Shown here: positions 25,204-34,579 of the stretch, piece by piece
Layout: every line of letters begins with the position of its first letter
Position numbering within the stretch: position 1 is the stretch's first letter
The notes under the pieces: model-generated
The model's input: the letters and a program-made list of their open reading frames with translations, nothing else
What the model was told of the DNA's origin: nothing
Databases searched by the model: none
Position numbers and translations under genes: made by a program
Source of the DNA: an uncultured SAR116 cluster alpha proteobacterium
Lineage (GTDB): Bacteria; Pseudomonadota; Alphaproteobacteria; Puniceispirillales; GCA-002684695
Assembly (NCBI GenBank): GCA_902612965.1
Contig: CACMFN010000013.1
Location: forward strand, 1 to 48,643
DNA: 48,643 bases
Direction: 5' to 3'

Positions 25204-25456
25204 GCTGAGTCTGTTAATATGCGGCTTAGCTGTTATTCTATGCCTTTGGAGAGTTGCGCTTGGACCAACAGCCTATGATCGTATTCTGGCTGTTAATGCT
25301 GTTGGCAGTCTAGTTATAATAGGAATAACTCTGCATGGGTTCTTTATGGGAAGACCAGAGTTTATTGATATTGCAATTCTTTATGCCTTAATAAACTTCA
25401 TTGGAACAATCGCAATATTAAAATTGTTTAGTGAAAATAAAAACAAGAAAAACTAA
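25196..25456 (+). CDS. mrpF: Mrp/Mnh antiporter subunit F
   Basis: The 86-residue, three-helix membrane protein matches MrpF length and pattern (WRVALGPTAYDRILAVNAVGS, then FIDIAILYALINFIGTIAILK). It overlaps mrpE by 8 bp and is followed 1 bp later by mrpG. It is a small structural subunit of the Mrp complex. Confidence 0.95.
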   Translation: MFELSLLICGLAVILCLWRVALGPTAYDRILAVNAVGSLVIIGITLHGFFMGRPEFIDIAILYALINFIGTIAILKLFSENKNKKN

Positions 25457-25457
25457 G

Positions 25458-25796
25458 ATGGATACATTAATAAATTTAATTTCATTTATATTTATTTTTA
25501 TTGGATCAATTACTATTTTAATCGGCAGCTTAGGACTATTAAGATTGCCTGACGTTTTTTCAAGAATTCACGCAGTAGGAATGATTGACACTGCTGGAAT
25601 TGGTTTTATAATTTTTGGGCTTCTTATATACTCTGGATTTTCTATTGTTTCTATAAAGCTTTTAATTTTAGGTTTTGTTTTAATATTCACTAGCCCTATT
25701 TCTGGTCATGCTGTTGCTATTTCTGCTAAAAAAACTGGTTTAGAACCAATAACAAAAAAATCAGTTTATAACTCAAAGAAGGAAAATAATGGCTGA
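25458..25796 (+). CDS. mrpG: Mrp/Mnh antiporter subunit G
   Basis: The 112-residue protein has three helices and the MrpG signature LGLLRLPDVFSRIHAVGMIDTAG. The frame is open upstream, but I chose the ATG at 25458, directly after the mrpF stop, because family members start with the first membrane helix (MDTLINLISFIF). It overlaps the next gene by 8 bp. It is a structural subunit of the antiporter. Confidence 0.94.
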   Translation: MDTLINLISFIFIFIGSITILIGSLGLLRLPDVFSRIHAVGMIDTAGIGFIIFGLLIYSGFSIVSIKLLILGFVLIFTSPISGHAVAISAKKTGLEPITKKSVYNSKKENNG

Positions 25797-26331
25797 ATTT
25801 TTAATAAATGGTTTTCTTATTTTTTTGTTAGCGATTATTGCCGTAGTAGCTATACGAAGTATTAAAATTTTTTCAACAGTTATGCTTGCAGGAGCCTATT
25901 CACTTATTTGTGCAATTATTTTTGTTAGTTTGGATGCTGTTGATGTTGCTTTTACTGAAGCTGCGGTAGGTGCCGGATTATCTACTGTTCTTTATATTGC
26001 TGCAATGAGGCATCTCCCTAAAAGAGAGAAAGTTGTTAATGATAATACTATATTTGCTTTAATAGTTTGTTTTGGTGTTGGATGCTTACTTATTTGGGCA
26101 AGTTTTGACCTACCTGTTATTGGAGATCCAATGGCTCCTATTCATCAGCACGTTGGACCTTACTATATATCAAATACTAAACCAGACATGGGAATACCAA
26201 ATTTAGTAACTGGTGTGCTGGCAAGTTACAGAGGCTACGATACTCTTGGAGAAACAGTTGTTATTTTTACAGCTGGTCTTGGTGTTTTGTTATTGCTAGG
26301 TGATGGTAAAAATAGAGATAAAAATGAATGA
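25789..26331 (+). CDS. MrpA C-terminal-type subunit (DUF4040/MbhD-MbhE like)
   Basis: The 180-residue membrane protein begins with the DUF4040/MbhD pattern (IKIFSTVMLAGAYSLICAIIFVSLDAVDVAFTEAAVGAG), where the acidic DVAFTE segment belongs to the ion path. It ends with an MbhE-like part (YRGYDTLGETVVIFTAGLGVLLLL). In classical Mrp these pieces form the C-terminus of the giant MrpA; here they are a separate gene and the NuoL-like MrpA body is absent. An AAGGA Shine-Dalgarno element lies about 8 bp before the start. It overlaps mrpB by 8 bp. Confidence 0.92.
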   Translation: MAEFLINGFLIFLLAIIAVVAIRSIKIFSTVMLAGAYSLICAIIFVSLDAVDVAFTEAAVGAGLSTVLYIAAMRHLPKREKVVNDNTIFALIVCFGVGCLLIWASFDLPVIGDPMAPIHQHVGPYYISNTKPDMGIPNLVTGVLASYRGYDTLGETVVIFTAGLGVLLLLGDGKNRDKNE

Positions 26332-26749
26332 TGATCCAATTTTAAGAGTGTGCACTAAAATTATTGTGGGACCAATAATTCTATTTGGTTTATATGTCCA
26401 GTTTCATGGAGATTATGGTCCAGGCGGTGGTTTTCAAGCAGGAGTAATTGTAGCTGCTGGTTTTATTTTGCATTCTCTTATATTCGGATTGAAAGAAGGA
26501 AGAAAACTGATTTCAGAAAAATTAAATTTATTTATAATGATATTGGGCGTAATTTTATACGGTGGTGTTGGTTTAGTTTCCATTTATTATGATGCTGAAT
26601 ACTTAAATTATAGCATTCTCGCTCACGACACTAAACATGGGCAACATATTGGTATTTTATTAATTGAATTTGGTGTCGGGTTAACTGTTGCTGGAGTTAT
26701 GCTCATACTTTTTCATTTATTTTCATCATGGCAAGGTAAAGATAAATGA
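26324..26749 (+). CDS. mrpB: Mrp/Mnh antiporter subunit B
   Basis: The 141-residue, four-helix protein has the MnhB signature (GPIILFGLYVQFHGDYGPGGGFQAGVIVAAGFILH). I chose the ATG at 26324 over an upstream GTG because it gives the usual N-terminus (MNDDPILRVCTKIIVGPI) and an 8-bp overlap with the preceding gene. It overlaps mrpC by 4 bp (ATGA). It is a core membrane subunit of the antiporter. Confidence 0.94.
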   Translation: MNDDPILRVCTKIIVGPIILFGLYVQFHGDYGPGGGFQAGVIVAAGFILHSLIFGLKEGRKLISEKLNLFIMILGVILYGGVGLVSIYYDAEYLNYSILAHDTKHGQHIGILLIEFGVGLTVAGVMLILFHLFSSWQGKDK

Positions 26750-27117
26750 TACACGGTATACTTGGAATTTGGAATTACTGGATAGTCATTATTTTAATGA
26801 TGACAGGTTTGTTTATAGTTATTTCAAGACACAATCTCGTTAAAAAGATGGTTGGATTAACAATTTTTCAAACAAGTGTTTTTTTGTTTTATATTTCATT
26901 AGGAAAAGTTCAGGGAGGAACGGCCCCTATTTTAACTGGATATAAAGACAGCTTATATTCTAATCCGTTACCTCATGTTTTGATACTAACTGCCATTGTT
27001 GTTGGAGTAGCGACTACTGCTCTTGGATTAGCTCTTATTCTAAGAATTAAAAGTGAATATGGCACCATTGAAGAAAATGAAATCGCTGAACTTAATACAG
27101 AAGAAAACTCTAAATGA
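26746..27117 (+). CDS. mrpC: Mrp/Mnh antiporter subunit C (NuoK-like)
   Basis: The 123-residue, three-helix protein is related to NuoK: LVKKMVGLTIFQTSVFLFYIS, then LPHVLILTAIVVGVATTALGLAL. It overlaps both neighbours by 4 bp. The C-terminal tail is acidic (EENEIAELNTEENS). It forms part of the antiporter membrane core. Confidence 0.95.
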   Translation: MIHGILGIWNYWIVIILMMTGLFIVISRHNLVKKMVGLTIFQTSVFLFYISLGKVQGGTAPILTGYKDSLYSNPLPHVLILTAIVVGVATTALGLALILRIKSEYGTIEENEIAELNTEENSK

Positions 27118-28616
27118 TTGATTTAATAGCAATTGAAAATCATTTACCGGCTTTGCAAGTTGTTATCCCGCTTCTTTTAGCTCCAGTTGCTATTTTAGTT
27201 TCTTTGCCTTTTTTATCTTGGCTTGTAGCTTTGTTTGGATCTCTATTTTGCTTATATGCATCAGTCTCATTATTTTTCCAGGTGTCTGAATTTGGTAAAA
27301 TTAATTATTTTATGGGTGGGTGGTTACCTCCATATGGAATAGAATATGTGATTGATGAAGCTTCTTCATTCATGATTGTATTAATCTCATTGATGGGAGT
27401 ATTTGCAACGATATTTGCTTATCAATCCTTGAAAAAAGAAATTAATAAAAAGTCGCAATCAAAAGTTTATGGAATGTGGTTGCTTGCATTGGGTGGTTTG
27501 CTTGGATTGGTAACTACTGGAGACGCTTTTAATCTTTTTGTTTTCTTAGAAATTTCATCTTTATCATCAGTTACTTTGGTTGCATTAGGTTCAAAAAAAG
27601 ACAAGAGAGCCTTAACTGCAGCATTTAATTATCTTTTAATTGGAGCTGTAGGTGCTACTTTTTATGTTATTGGGGTAGGATTATTATATTCTGTCACAGG
27701 CACCTTAAATATTGCTGACTTAACTATAAAAATTTCAGAGCTTACAGCTAATAATTCTGTTAAAGCAGGTATTAGCTTTATAATAATAGGATTGATGGTA
27801 AAAGCTGCTATTTTTCCATTGCATATATGGCTTCCATCAGCTTATACATTTGCGCCTTCTGCTGTTGCTGTTCTTTTAACAGCAACTGCCACAAAAGCTG
27901 CTCTTTATGTATTAGCAAGAATATTGTTTACCCTTCTTTTTAATGCTGATGATTTTACAGTTATTATTCTGCAATGGGTATTATTGCCTGCATCAATTGT
28001 TGCTATATTTTTTGGAACTATAAGAGCTATCTTTGAGAAAGATATTAAGAAGCTTCTCGCTTTTTCTTCTTTGTCTCAAATTGGTTATATAACAATTGGC
28101 CTTACACTTGGGACAGCATCTGGTATTATGGCCTCTTTTATTCATATAGCTAATCATTCAATGATGAAAGCTGCATTATTTATGGGAATTGGAGCTATTT
28201 CTATTCAACTAAAAAAGAGTATAAATGTTGATGACCTAAAAGGTTTGTCAAAAAGTATGCCTGTAACATCTATTTCTTTGACTGTTGTTATTTTAAGTTT
28301 ATTAGGCATACCACTTACAATAGGTTTTATATCAAAAGTATATTTACTTAAGGCAGTATTTAGTCATGGTAACTGGCCAATTTTATTTATTATTGTGCTG
28401 ACAAGTTTTTTAGCTCTTGGATATGCTTGGCAAATGATTGAGAATATATGGATGAAGCAACCTGGTGATTCAGCCTTAACAATTAATGATGATCCTAAAA
28501 TTTATATTCCTCTAGTTGCTTTAGCTGTATTTAATATATTATTTGGTATTTATGCTTACCCAGTTGTTAATTCAGCCTTCAATGCTTCAACTGCCATTTT
28601 TTGGAAGGCTTTATAA
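27114..28616 (+). CDS. mrpD: Mrp/Mnh antiporter subunit D (proton-pump type, 1 of 3)
   Basis: The 500-residue protein has about 14 helices and belongs to the NuoL/M/N family. The TM5 Glu (FNLFVFLEISSLSS) and the lysines of the broken-helix region (MVKAAIFPLHIWLP, TATATKAALY) are present, as expected for an active pump. Of the three D-type subunits in this operon it is the one in the canonical position after mrpC. It overlaps its neighbours by 4 bp and 1 bp. Confidence 0.95.
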   Translation: MIDLIAIENHLPALQVVIPLLLAPVAILVSLPFLSWLVALFGSLFCLYASVSLFFQVSEFGKINYFMGGWLPPYGIEYVIDEASSFMIVLISLMGVFATIFAYQSLKKEINKKSQSKVYGMWLLALGGLLGLVTTGDAFNLFVFLEISSLSSVTLVALGSKKDKRALTAAFNYLLIGAVGATFYVIGVGLLYSVTGTLNIADLTIKISELTANNSVKAGISFIIIGLMVKAAIFPLHIWLPSAYTFAPSAVAVLLTATATKAALYVLARILFTLLFNADDFTVIILQWVLLPASIVAIFFGTIRAIFEKDIKKLLAFSSLSQIGYITIGLTLGTASGIMASFIHIANHSMMKAALFMGIGAISIQLKKSINVDDLKGLSKSMPVTSISLTVVILSLLGIPLTIGFISKVYLLKAVFSHGNWPILFIIVLTSFLALGYAWQMIENIWMKQPGDSALTINDDPKIYIPLVALAVFNILFGIYAYPVVNSAFNASTAIFWKAL

Positions 28617-30073
28617 TGATATCATCTATTAATTTTATTTATTTAGCATTATTGCCTCCACTTTTGGCTCCTATTTTCATTTTTATTTTTAAAAACAATC
28701 AAAATCTTAGAGACTCAGTTGGTCTGATTGGATCATTAATATCATTTTACGCTACAATAAATATCACAAATGACTTAATAAATGGTGGCAGCCCTACCCT
28801 TTATTTATTTAATATTTTTAGTGATTTATCTCTTTCATTTAAAGTTACACCTCTAGGTGCTGTGTTTGGGTTACTGTGCTCAGGTTTGTGGATACTAGCC
28901 GCAATTTATTCTATTGGCTATATGCGTGGAAATAATGAAAAAAATCAAACTAGATTTTATATATTTTACTCATTATCAATTTTCGGAGCATTGTGTGTTG
29001 CATGGTCGAGTAATTTATTAGTTTTGTTTATTTTTTATGAGTTTTTAACATTTGCAACGTACCCACTTGTTGTTCACAAAGAAACTGATGACTCAATTAA
29101 AGCGAGCCGTCTTTATTTAGGAATCTTAGTTGGATCATCATTAATGTTATTTTTGCCTGCTATTATTTGGGTTTGGTACTCGGTTGGAACATTAAACTTT
29201 GCAGATGGTGGTATTTTAAATAATACATTTGATCCTGTTTATGCTCCAATTTTACTATCTTTGTTTGTTTTTGGAATTGGTAAAGCTGCGTTAATGCCAC
29301 TTCATTGGTGGTTGCCTGCAGCAATGGTAGCTCCAACTCCGGTATCTGCATTACTTCATGCTGTTGCAGTTGTAAAAGCAGGTGTTTTTTCAATTTTAAT
29401 GGTAATATGTTATATTTTTGGTCCTGAGTTTATGAACAGTAGTGGATCAGGAAAATTTTTAATTTGGGCCTCAACTATAACTTTATTTTTATCTAGTGTA
29501 ATTGCTATTAGAAAGAATGATATTAAAGCTCGTTTAGCTTACTCAACTGTAAGTCAACTTTCATATATAATTTTAGGTGGAGCAATTGCTTCTAATTACT
29601 CATTGATTGCATCAGTATCAAATATAATGATGCATGGAGTAGGAAAAATAACATTATTCTTTTGTGCTGGTGCAATTTATGTTTCTACAAAAATTACAAA
29701 AATCACTGATTTAAATGGTATTGGTCATAAAATGCCATTAACATTTATTGCTTTTTCTATTGGTGCACTATCCATTATTGGAATACCGCCATTAGGAGGT
29801 TCATGGAGTAAGTTTTATTTACTTCTTGGGGCTGCACAGTCTGAGCTAACTATCATCATTATAATTTTGGCTATATCTACATTGTTAAATACCTACTATT
29901 TATTGGATCCTGTTTTTAGAGCCTTTTTTATGGATAAAAATGAGAGTGTGAAGTCAGTAAAGCATCCATTAACAGTCTACCCTGCACTTTGTTCTGCATT
30001 TTTGGTAATTCTATTATTCTTTTACATTGATCCTTTATTGCAATTAGTTAACTTAATTATTTATTTACCATGA
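28616..30073 (+). CDS. Mrp D-type proton-pump subunit (2 of 3)
   Basis: The 485-residue protein belongs to the same NuoL/M/N family. The key Glu (LLVLFIFYEFLTF) and lysines (GIGKAALMPLHWWLP, AVAVVKAGVF) are present. I chose the ATG at 28616, which shares its A with the preceding TAA; an in-frame TTG 15 bp upstream is the alternative. It is a paralogue of the preceding gene and not a duplicate at the DNA level. It probably supplies a second proton channel in place of the missing MrpA body (inference). It overlaps the next gene by 4 bp. Confidence 0.92.
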   Translation: MISSINFIYLALLPPLLAPIFIFIFKNNQNLRDSVGLIGSLISFYATINITNDLINGGSPTLYLFNIFSDLSLSFKVTPLGAVFGLLCSGLWILAAIYSIGYMRGNNEKNQTRFYIFYSLSIFGALCVAWSSNLLVLFIFYEFLTFATYPLVVHKETDDSIKASRLYLGILVGSSLMLFLPAIIWVWYSVGTLNFADGGILNNTFDPVYAPILLSLFVFGIGKAALMPLHWWLPAAMVAPTPVSALLHAVAVVKAGVFSILMVICYIFGPEFMNSSGSGKFLIWASTITLFLSSVIAIRKNDIKARLAYSTVSQLSYIILGGAIASNYSLIASVSNIMMHGVGKITLFFCAGAIYVSTKITKITDLNGIGHKMPLTFIAFSIGALSIIGIPPLGGSWSKFYLLLGAAQSELTIIIIILAISTLLNTYYLLDPVFRAFFMDKNESVKSVKHPLTVYPALCSAFLVILLFFYIDPLLQLVNLIIYLP

Positions 30074-30306
30074 ATATCTTTAATAAACTTATAAAAAATT
30101 TTGGAAAAGCAAATAGCATAGCTTTATTAATTTGTATTATACTTCTATTACTTGAGTTTGCAGGTGATAGGCATGGCGAGACTGAGTATGAGGACTTTTT
30201 ATTTTTTCCAGCATTTTTTGGTTTTATTTCATGTATAATCATCTTTAGGATTGGTGTTGCTTTAAGAGCAGTATTTATGAGAGACGAGGATTATTATGAT
30301 AAATAG
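30070..30306 (+). CDS. Small two-helix membrane protein inside the Mrp operon
   Basis: The 78-residue protein has two hydrophobic helices (SIALLICIILLLLEF and FFPAFFGFISCIIIFRIGVAL), an acidic loop (DRHGETEYEDF) and an acidic C-terminus (RDEDYYDK). It overlaps both neighbours (4 bp and 11 bp), so it is genuinely in the operon. I do not recognise it as a canonical Mrp subunit. An accessory or assembly subunit linking the two flanking D-type pumps is the natural guess. Confidence 0.85.
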   Translation: MNIFNKLIKNFGKANSIALLICIILLLLEFAGDRHGETEYEDFLFFPAFFGFISCIIIFRIGVALRAVFMRDEDYYDK

Positions 30307-31984
30307 TATTCCTCCAGGTCTAGTGATGTTTTTAGGGGCCTTCTTGGTACCTTTATTTCCTCATATATACAGACAATTCTATATGATTTTTCTAGTATTG
30401 TTATCAGCAATCTCTCTCTTTTCTGCTGAGGGATCACATTTGATTATTCAAGTACAAGATATTCAATTTTTATTACATCATTCTGATAATCTTAGTTTTC
30501 CTTTTGCAATTGTCTTTCATATCGCTGCATTTTTAGTGATAATCTATGGTGGTCATATAAAAGATTGGAGAGAGCAGTTAGCTATATTAAGCTATGCTGG
30601 TGCTGCAATTGCTGCTCTTCATGCTGGTGATTTATTTACTTTATTTTTATGGTGGGAAGCTACGGCCTTTACTTCTGTTATTTTAATATTTGGAGGTAAA
30701 ACCTATAGAGCTTATAGATCAGCAATTCGTTATATAGTTATTCAAGTTGGATCAGGAATTTTATTATTATCAGGAGCTATTTTATTATTTCAAAGTAATA
30801 ATGAAGCAATTTTTAAAGAATTAGATATTAATTCTACAGCAGGATTATTGATTTTTATTGCTTTTGGTATTAAGGCAGCATTTCCATTCTTAAATGGATG
30901 GCTTCAAGACTCTTATCCAGAAGCCAGTGAAGCTGGAACAGTTGCTTTATCAGCGTTTACAACAAAGTTAGCAATTTACGCTTTAGCAAGATCATACGCA
31001 GGTGTTGAAATATTAATCTATATTGGAGCGTTGATGACTTTCTTTCCAATATTTTTTGCCGTTATTGAGAATGATTTGAGAAGGGTACTTGCTTTTAGTT
31101 TGAATAACCAATTAGGGTTTATGGTTGTTGCAATTGGAATTGGTACTGAATTAGCTATAAATGGTGCAGTTGCTCATGCCTTCGCTCATATCATTTATAA
31201 AGGCTTATTATTTATGAGTATGGGAGCAGTTTTATACAGGGTTGGTACTTGTAAGGCATCTGAATTAGGAGGGTTATTTAAGTATATGCCTATTACTGCA
31301 GTTTGTTCAATTGTTGGTGCAGTTTCTATTTCAGCTTTTCCTTTATTTAGTGGATTTGTAGCAAAGTCACTTATTATGTCTTCATTAGGTTATGAAGGGC
31401 TTACTTTTATATATTTTATGTTGCTTTTTGCATCAGCTGGGGTCCTACATCACTCAGGAATAAAAATACCATTTTTTGCTTTTTTTGCTCATGATGCAGG
31501 ATTAAAACCAAAAGAAGCTCCAATTAATATGCAAGCTGCAATGGTATTAAGTTCAGTTTTGTGCATTTTAATTGGAATTTTTCCATCTCTATTTTATCAA
31601 ATATTGCCTTACAGCACTTATTATCAACCATATGACTTCAGTCACGTTCTTTCTCAACTACAATTATTAATGTTCGCGGTATTTGCTTTTATATGTTTAT
31701 GGCACTTTAAAATTTATCCGCCAGAGTTAAATTCTACAGTTTTAAATAGTGATTGGTTTTACAGGATATTATTTTATAAAATCACTAATTTTTTTGTCAT
31801 AAGACTTTTTGGTTTATGGGAAGTCTTTTCATCGTCATTGATAAAAGTCGTAAAATTGATTTATGTAAAAGTTCAAACAAGCTCGATACAATCAGGCAAT
31901 TCGGCAGTTAAAGTTGGCAGAAGTACTGTTTTAATCTTATTTTCACTTGGGTTTGTTTTAGTTTGTAATTATTTACTTTTCTAG
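30296..31984 (+). CDS. Mrp D-type proton-pump subunit (3 of 3), long form
   Basis: The 562-residue NuoL/M/N-family protein has the key Glu (LFTLFLWWEATAFTS) and lysines (FGIKAAFPFLNGWLQ, FTTKLAIYALAR). Its C-terminal extension of about 90 residues beyond the D-type core includes an amphipathic region (about 475-540) and a final helix (STVLILFSLGFVLVCNYLLF). This extended form is the best candidate to replace the NuoL-like MrpA body. It ends 14 bp from the convergent ABC transporter gene. Confidence 0.92.
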   Translation: MINSIPPGLVMFLGAFLVPLFPHIYRQFYMIFLVLLSAISLFSAEGSHLIIQVQDIQFLLHHSDNLSFPFAIVFHIAAFLVIIYGGHIKDWREQLAILSYAGAAIAALHAGDLFTLFLWWEATAFTSVILIFGGKTYRAYRSAIRYIVIQVGSGILLLSGAILLFQSNNEAIFKELDINSTAGLLIFIAFGIKAAFPFLNGWLQDSYPEASEAGTVALSAFTTKLAIYALARSYAGVEILIYIGALMTFFPIFFAVIENDLRRVLAFSLNNQLGFMVVAIGIGTELAINGAVAHAFAHIIYKGLLFMSMGAVLYRVGTCKASELGGLFKYMPITAVCSIVGAVSISAFPLFSGFVAKSLIMSSLGYEGLTFIYFMLLFASAGVLHHSGIKIPFFAFFAHDAGLKPKEAPINMQAAMVLSSVLCILIGIFPSLFYQILPYSTYYQPYDFSHVLSQLQLLMFAVFAFICLWHFKIYPPELNSTVLNSDWFYRILFYKITNFFVIRLFGLWEVFSSSLIKVVKLIYVKVQTSSIQSGNSAVKVGRSTVLILFSLGFVLVCNYLLF

Positions 31985-31998
31985 AATTTTAAATCTAA

Positions 31999-33588
31999 TC
32001 ATATTTCGTAAACTGCAGACATAAGTTTTTTTGTGTATTCTTTCTTTGGGTTTTGTAAGGTTGATATTGTATCACCACTTTCAACTATTTTCCCATCCAG
32101 CATTACTAATACTCTTTCTGATAGGTATTTCACAACTGATATATCATGACTTATTAAAATAATTGTAATGCCAAGTTTTTGTTTTAAATCTTTTAATAAT
32201 TGTAAAATTTGCTCTTGTATCGTTACATCAAGAGATGATGTTGGTTCATCACATATTAATATTTTTGGTTCTAATATTATCGCTCTGGCTATAGCAACTC
32301 TCTGTCTTTGTCCACCAGACAGTTGATTGGGAAATCTGTAATAAAAGCCTTTATCCAGACCTACCAAATCCAAAGTTTTAAGAACCAAATTTCTTATTTC
32401 ATCAGGTAAAAATGGTTTGTTCAAAATTAATGGTCTTGCAATTATATACCCAATTGTATGATTTGGATTAAGGGTAGAGTAAGGATCTTGAAAAACTGGC
32501 TGTATGATTTCAGCACGCTCCTTTGTATCTAATTTATTTATATCTTTATTACAAATTAATATTTCACCTCTGTCAGGTGCAAGAAGGCCGTTTAACATTT
32601 TGGCAACAGTTGATTTTCCTGATCCAGATTCGCCAATTATAGAAAGCGTTTCTCCTTCATAAACAGAAAAATTAATATCATTTACAGCATTGATGATTTT
32701 TTTTGTAGAAAATAATTTTGATGGCAACTTATAGAATTTGGATAAGTTTGTAACTTCTATAATTTTGTCATTCTTTTTAAACTTATTTTTTTTACGTTTA
32801 GTATTTAAGTTTTTTAGACAACTTATTAATGTTTTAGTATATAGCTTTTTTGGTTTATTTAGAACATTGTATGTTTTTCCAGTCTCAATTATTTCACCTC
32901 TTTTCATTACTATAATATTTTTGGATACTTGAGAGACTACTCCCAAATCATGTGAAATAAAAATTAAAGCCATTCCAAATTTTTCTTTCAACTCTTGGAT
33001 TAAATTTATTATTTCTTTTTGAACTGTTACATCTAGTGCAGTCGTAGGTTCATCAGCAATTAATAATGAAGGATTATTAATTAATGCCATTGCAATCATT
33101 ACTCTTTGCCTTTGACCGCCTGAAAGTTGATGAGGGTATTGTTTCATTCTCTCCAGATTATCTGATAATTTAACAGCACTTAGCATCTCTAATGATTTAT
33201 GATGTGCTTCCTTTTTACCAACTTTATTATGATACATATATGTATGCATAAGCTGTCGACCAATCGTGTATACTGGATTAAGAGCAGTCATTGGCTCTTG
33301 AAAAATCATTGAAATTTTATTTCCACTAAAATTTTTATAAAAATTTAAATTATCTATTTCAGATAAATTGTGGTTTAAGAAATCAATTGAACCAGAGGAT
33401 ACTATAGCTTGCTTTGGAAGTAATCTCGTAAGAGCAAGCATACTTAAAGTTTTACCACTACCAGACTCACCAACTATACCTAAACTTCCATTTTTATCTA
33501 ATTTTAGATTAAAATTACTTAATGTATTTACTAAATGGTTTCCTGGAAAAGCAATGCTTAAATTTTTGATTTCTAAAAAATTATTCAC
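31999..33588 (-). CDS. Double ATPase of a dipeptide/oligopeptide ABC importer (DppD-DppF fusion)
   Basis: The 529-residue protein carries two complete ABC modules. Module 1 has Walker A GESGSGKT (about 40-47), signature LSGGQRQRV (about 155) and Walker B LLIADEP. Module 2 has Walker A GESGSGKS (about 319-326), LSGGQRQRV and ILICDEP. Each carries the C-terminal oligopeptide-transporter extension. This fused layout is known from GsiA/YejF-type importers. It energises uptake through the two permeases just upstream (7-bp gap). It is the last gene of the importer operon. Confidence 0.95.
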   Translation of the reverse strand: MNNFLEIKNLSIAFPGNHLVNTLSNFNLKLDKNGSLGIVGESGSGKTLSMLALTRLLPKQAIVSSGSIDFLNHNLSEIDNLNFYKNFSGNKISMIFQEPMTALNPVYTIGRQLMHTYMYHNKVGKKEAHHKSLEMLSAVKLSDNLERMKQYPHQLSGGQRQRVMIAMALINNPSLLIADEPTTALDVTVQKEIINLIQELKEKFGMALIFISHDLGVVSQVSKNIIVMKRGEIIETGKTYNVLNKPKKLYTKTLISCLKNLNTKRKKNKFKKNDKIIEVTNLSKFYKLPSKLFSTKKIINAVNDINFSVYEGETLSIIGESGSGKSTVAKMLNGLLAPDRGEILICNKDINKLDTKERAEIIQPVFQDPYSTLNPNHTIGYIIARPLILNKPFLPDEIRNLVLKTLDLVGLDKGFYYRFPNQLSGGQRQRVAIARAIILEPKILICDEPTSSLDVTIQEQILQLLKDLKQKLGITIILISHDISVVKYLSERVLVMLDGKIVESGDTISTLQNPKKEYTKKLMSAVYEI

Positions 33589-33595
33589 TGTCTTG

Positions 33596-34579
33596 TTATT
33601 TTTTACTATTTATATTTTGTTTTAAATTTGAAATTGGCACTTCAACTTTTGATTTAATTTCAATTTTGCTATTTGGGTCTGTTATATCGCGTAGACCATC
33701 TCCAAGCATATTGATTGAAACAACTAACAAGAACAAAGCAATTCCTGGAAGAATAATTAGCCAAGGTTGGAAGAATAATGCCTCCCTACCCTCAGCTATT
33801 AAAAGACCCCATGATGGTGTTGGAGGTTGGATGCCAACACCTAAAAAGGATAGGCTAGCTTCTGATAAAATAGCAATTCCTACCTCTAATGTAAAAATTA
33901 CAATAATTTGATTTAAGATATTAGGTATAATATCACTAAATATGATTTGATATTTTGAGGCTCCAATTGCATTTGCTGCTAAAACATAATCTAAGTTTCT
34001 AATTCTTTGAGTTGCTGAACGAGAAACAACTAGAAATAATGTCCAATGAAGAACACCTATTACTAAAATAACAACTGTAATGGATGGTCCAATTAAAAAA
34101 ACAACAGTCATTGCAAGTAGAAGTCCAGGCAATGCTAGCTGACATGTTAAAAGATAATTTACTAGTTGATCTACCCAACCACCAAAATATCCAGCGAGTA
34201 TGCCCAAGGATATACCAATTATCATTCCCACAAATGCCGCTCCAAATCCAATTGTTAAAGAAATTCTGGTCCCATATAAAATTCTGGCTAAATAATCTCT
34301 CCCATTGCCATCTGTTCCAAAAATATGTTCCCAATTACCACCTTCTACCCAAATTGGAGGCAATAGTCTTTTAGTTAAATCTTGTTCATATGGAGAAATG
34401 CCAATGATATGAGGACCAAAAATACCCAGAAATATAATTATAAGGAGCATTGTTAATCCAAATTTAAAACCTAAATGGTTAACACTTTTTCTTAAAAAGA
34501 TATGTTTTGGTTCAAGCTCACTAAGATCATTATTAAAGGCTTGAGGGAAAAGTCTTTTTGCAAATAATTCAAAAATCAT
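33596..34579 (-). CDS. ABC importer permease, DppC type
   Basis: The 327-residue protein has an N-terminal cytoplasmic stretch, a first helix (FGLTMLLIIIFLGIFGPHIIG) with the OppC N-domain pattern, then the BPD transmembrane core. The coupling (EAA) loop is visible as LAANAIGASKYQIIFSDIIPN. Its start overlaps the DppB stop by 4 bp. It forms the inner-membrane channel together with DppB. Confidence 0.95.
   Translation of the reverse strand: MIFELFAKRLFPQAFNNDLSELEPKHIFLRKSVNHLGFKFGLTMLLIIIFLGIFGPHIIGISPYEQDLTKRLLPPIWVEGGNWEHIFGTDGNGRDYLARILYGTRISLTIGFGAAFVGMIIGISLGILAGYFGGWVDQLVNYLLTCQLALPGLLLAMTVVFLIGPSITVVILVIGVLHWTLFLVVSRSATQRIRNLDYVLAANAIGASKYQIIFSDIIPNILNQIIVIFTLEVGIAILSEASLSFLGVGIQPPTPSWGLLIAEGREALFFQPWLIILPGIALFLLVVSINMLGDGLRDITDPNSKIEIKSKVEVPISNLKQNINSKK

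Noticed and set aside
33999-34374. Overlapping open frames on both strands inside the DppC permease gene
   Set aside because: They lie fully within a well-supported permease gene, have odd composition and no start signal; they are shadows.
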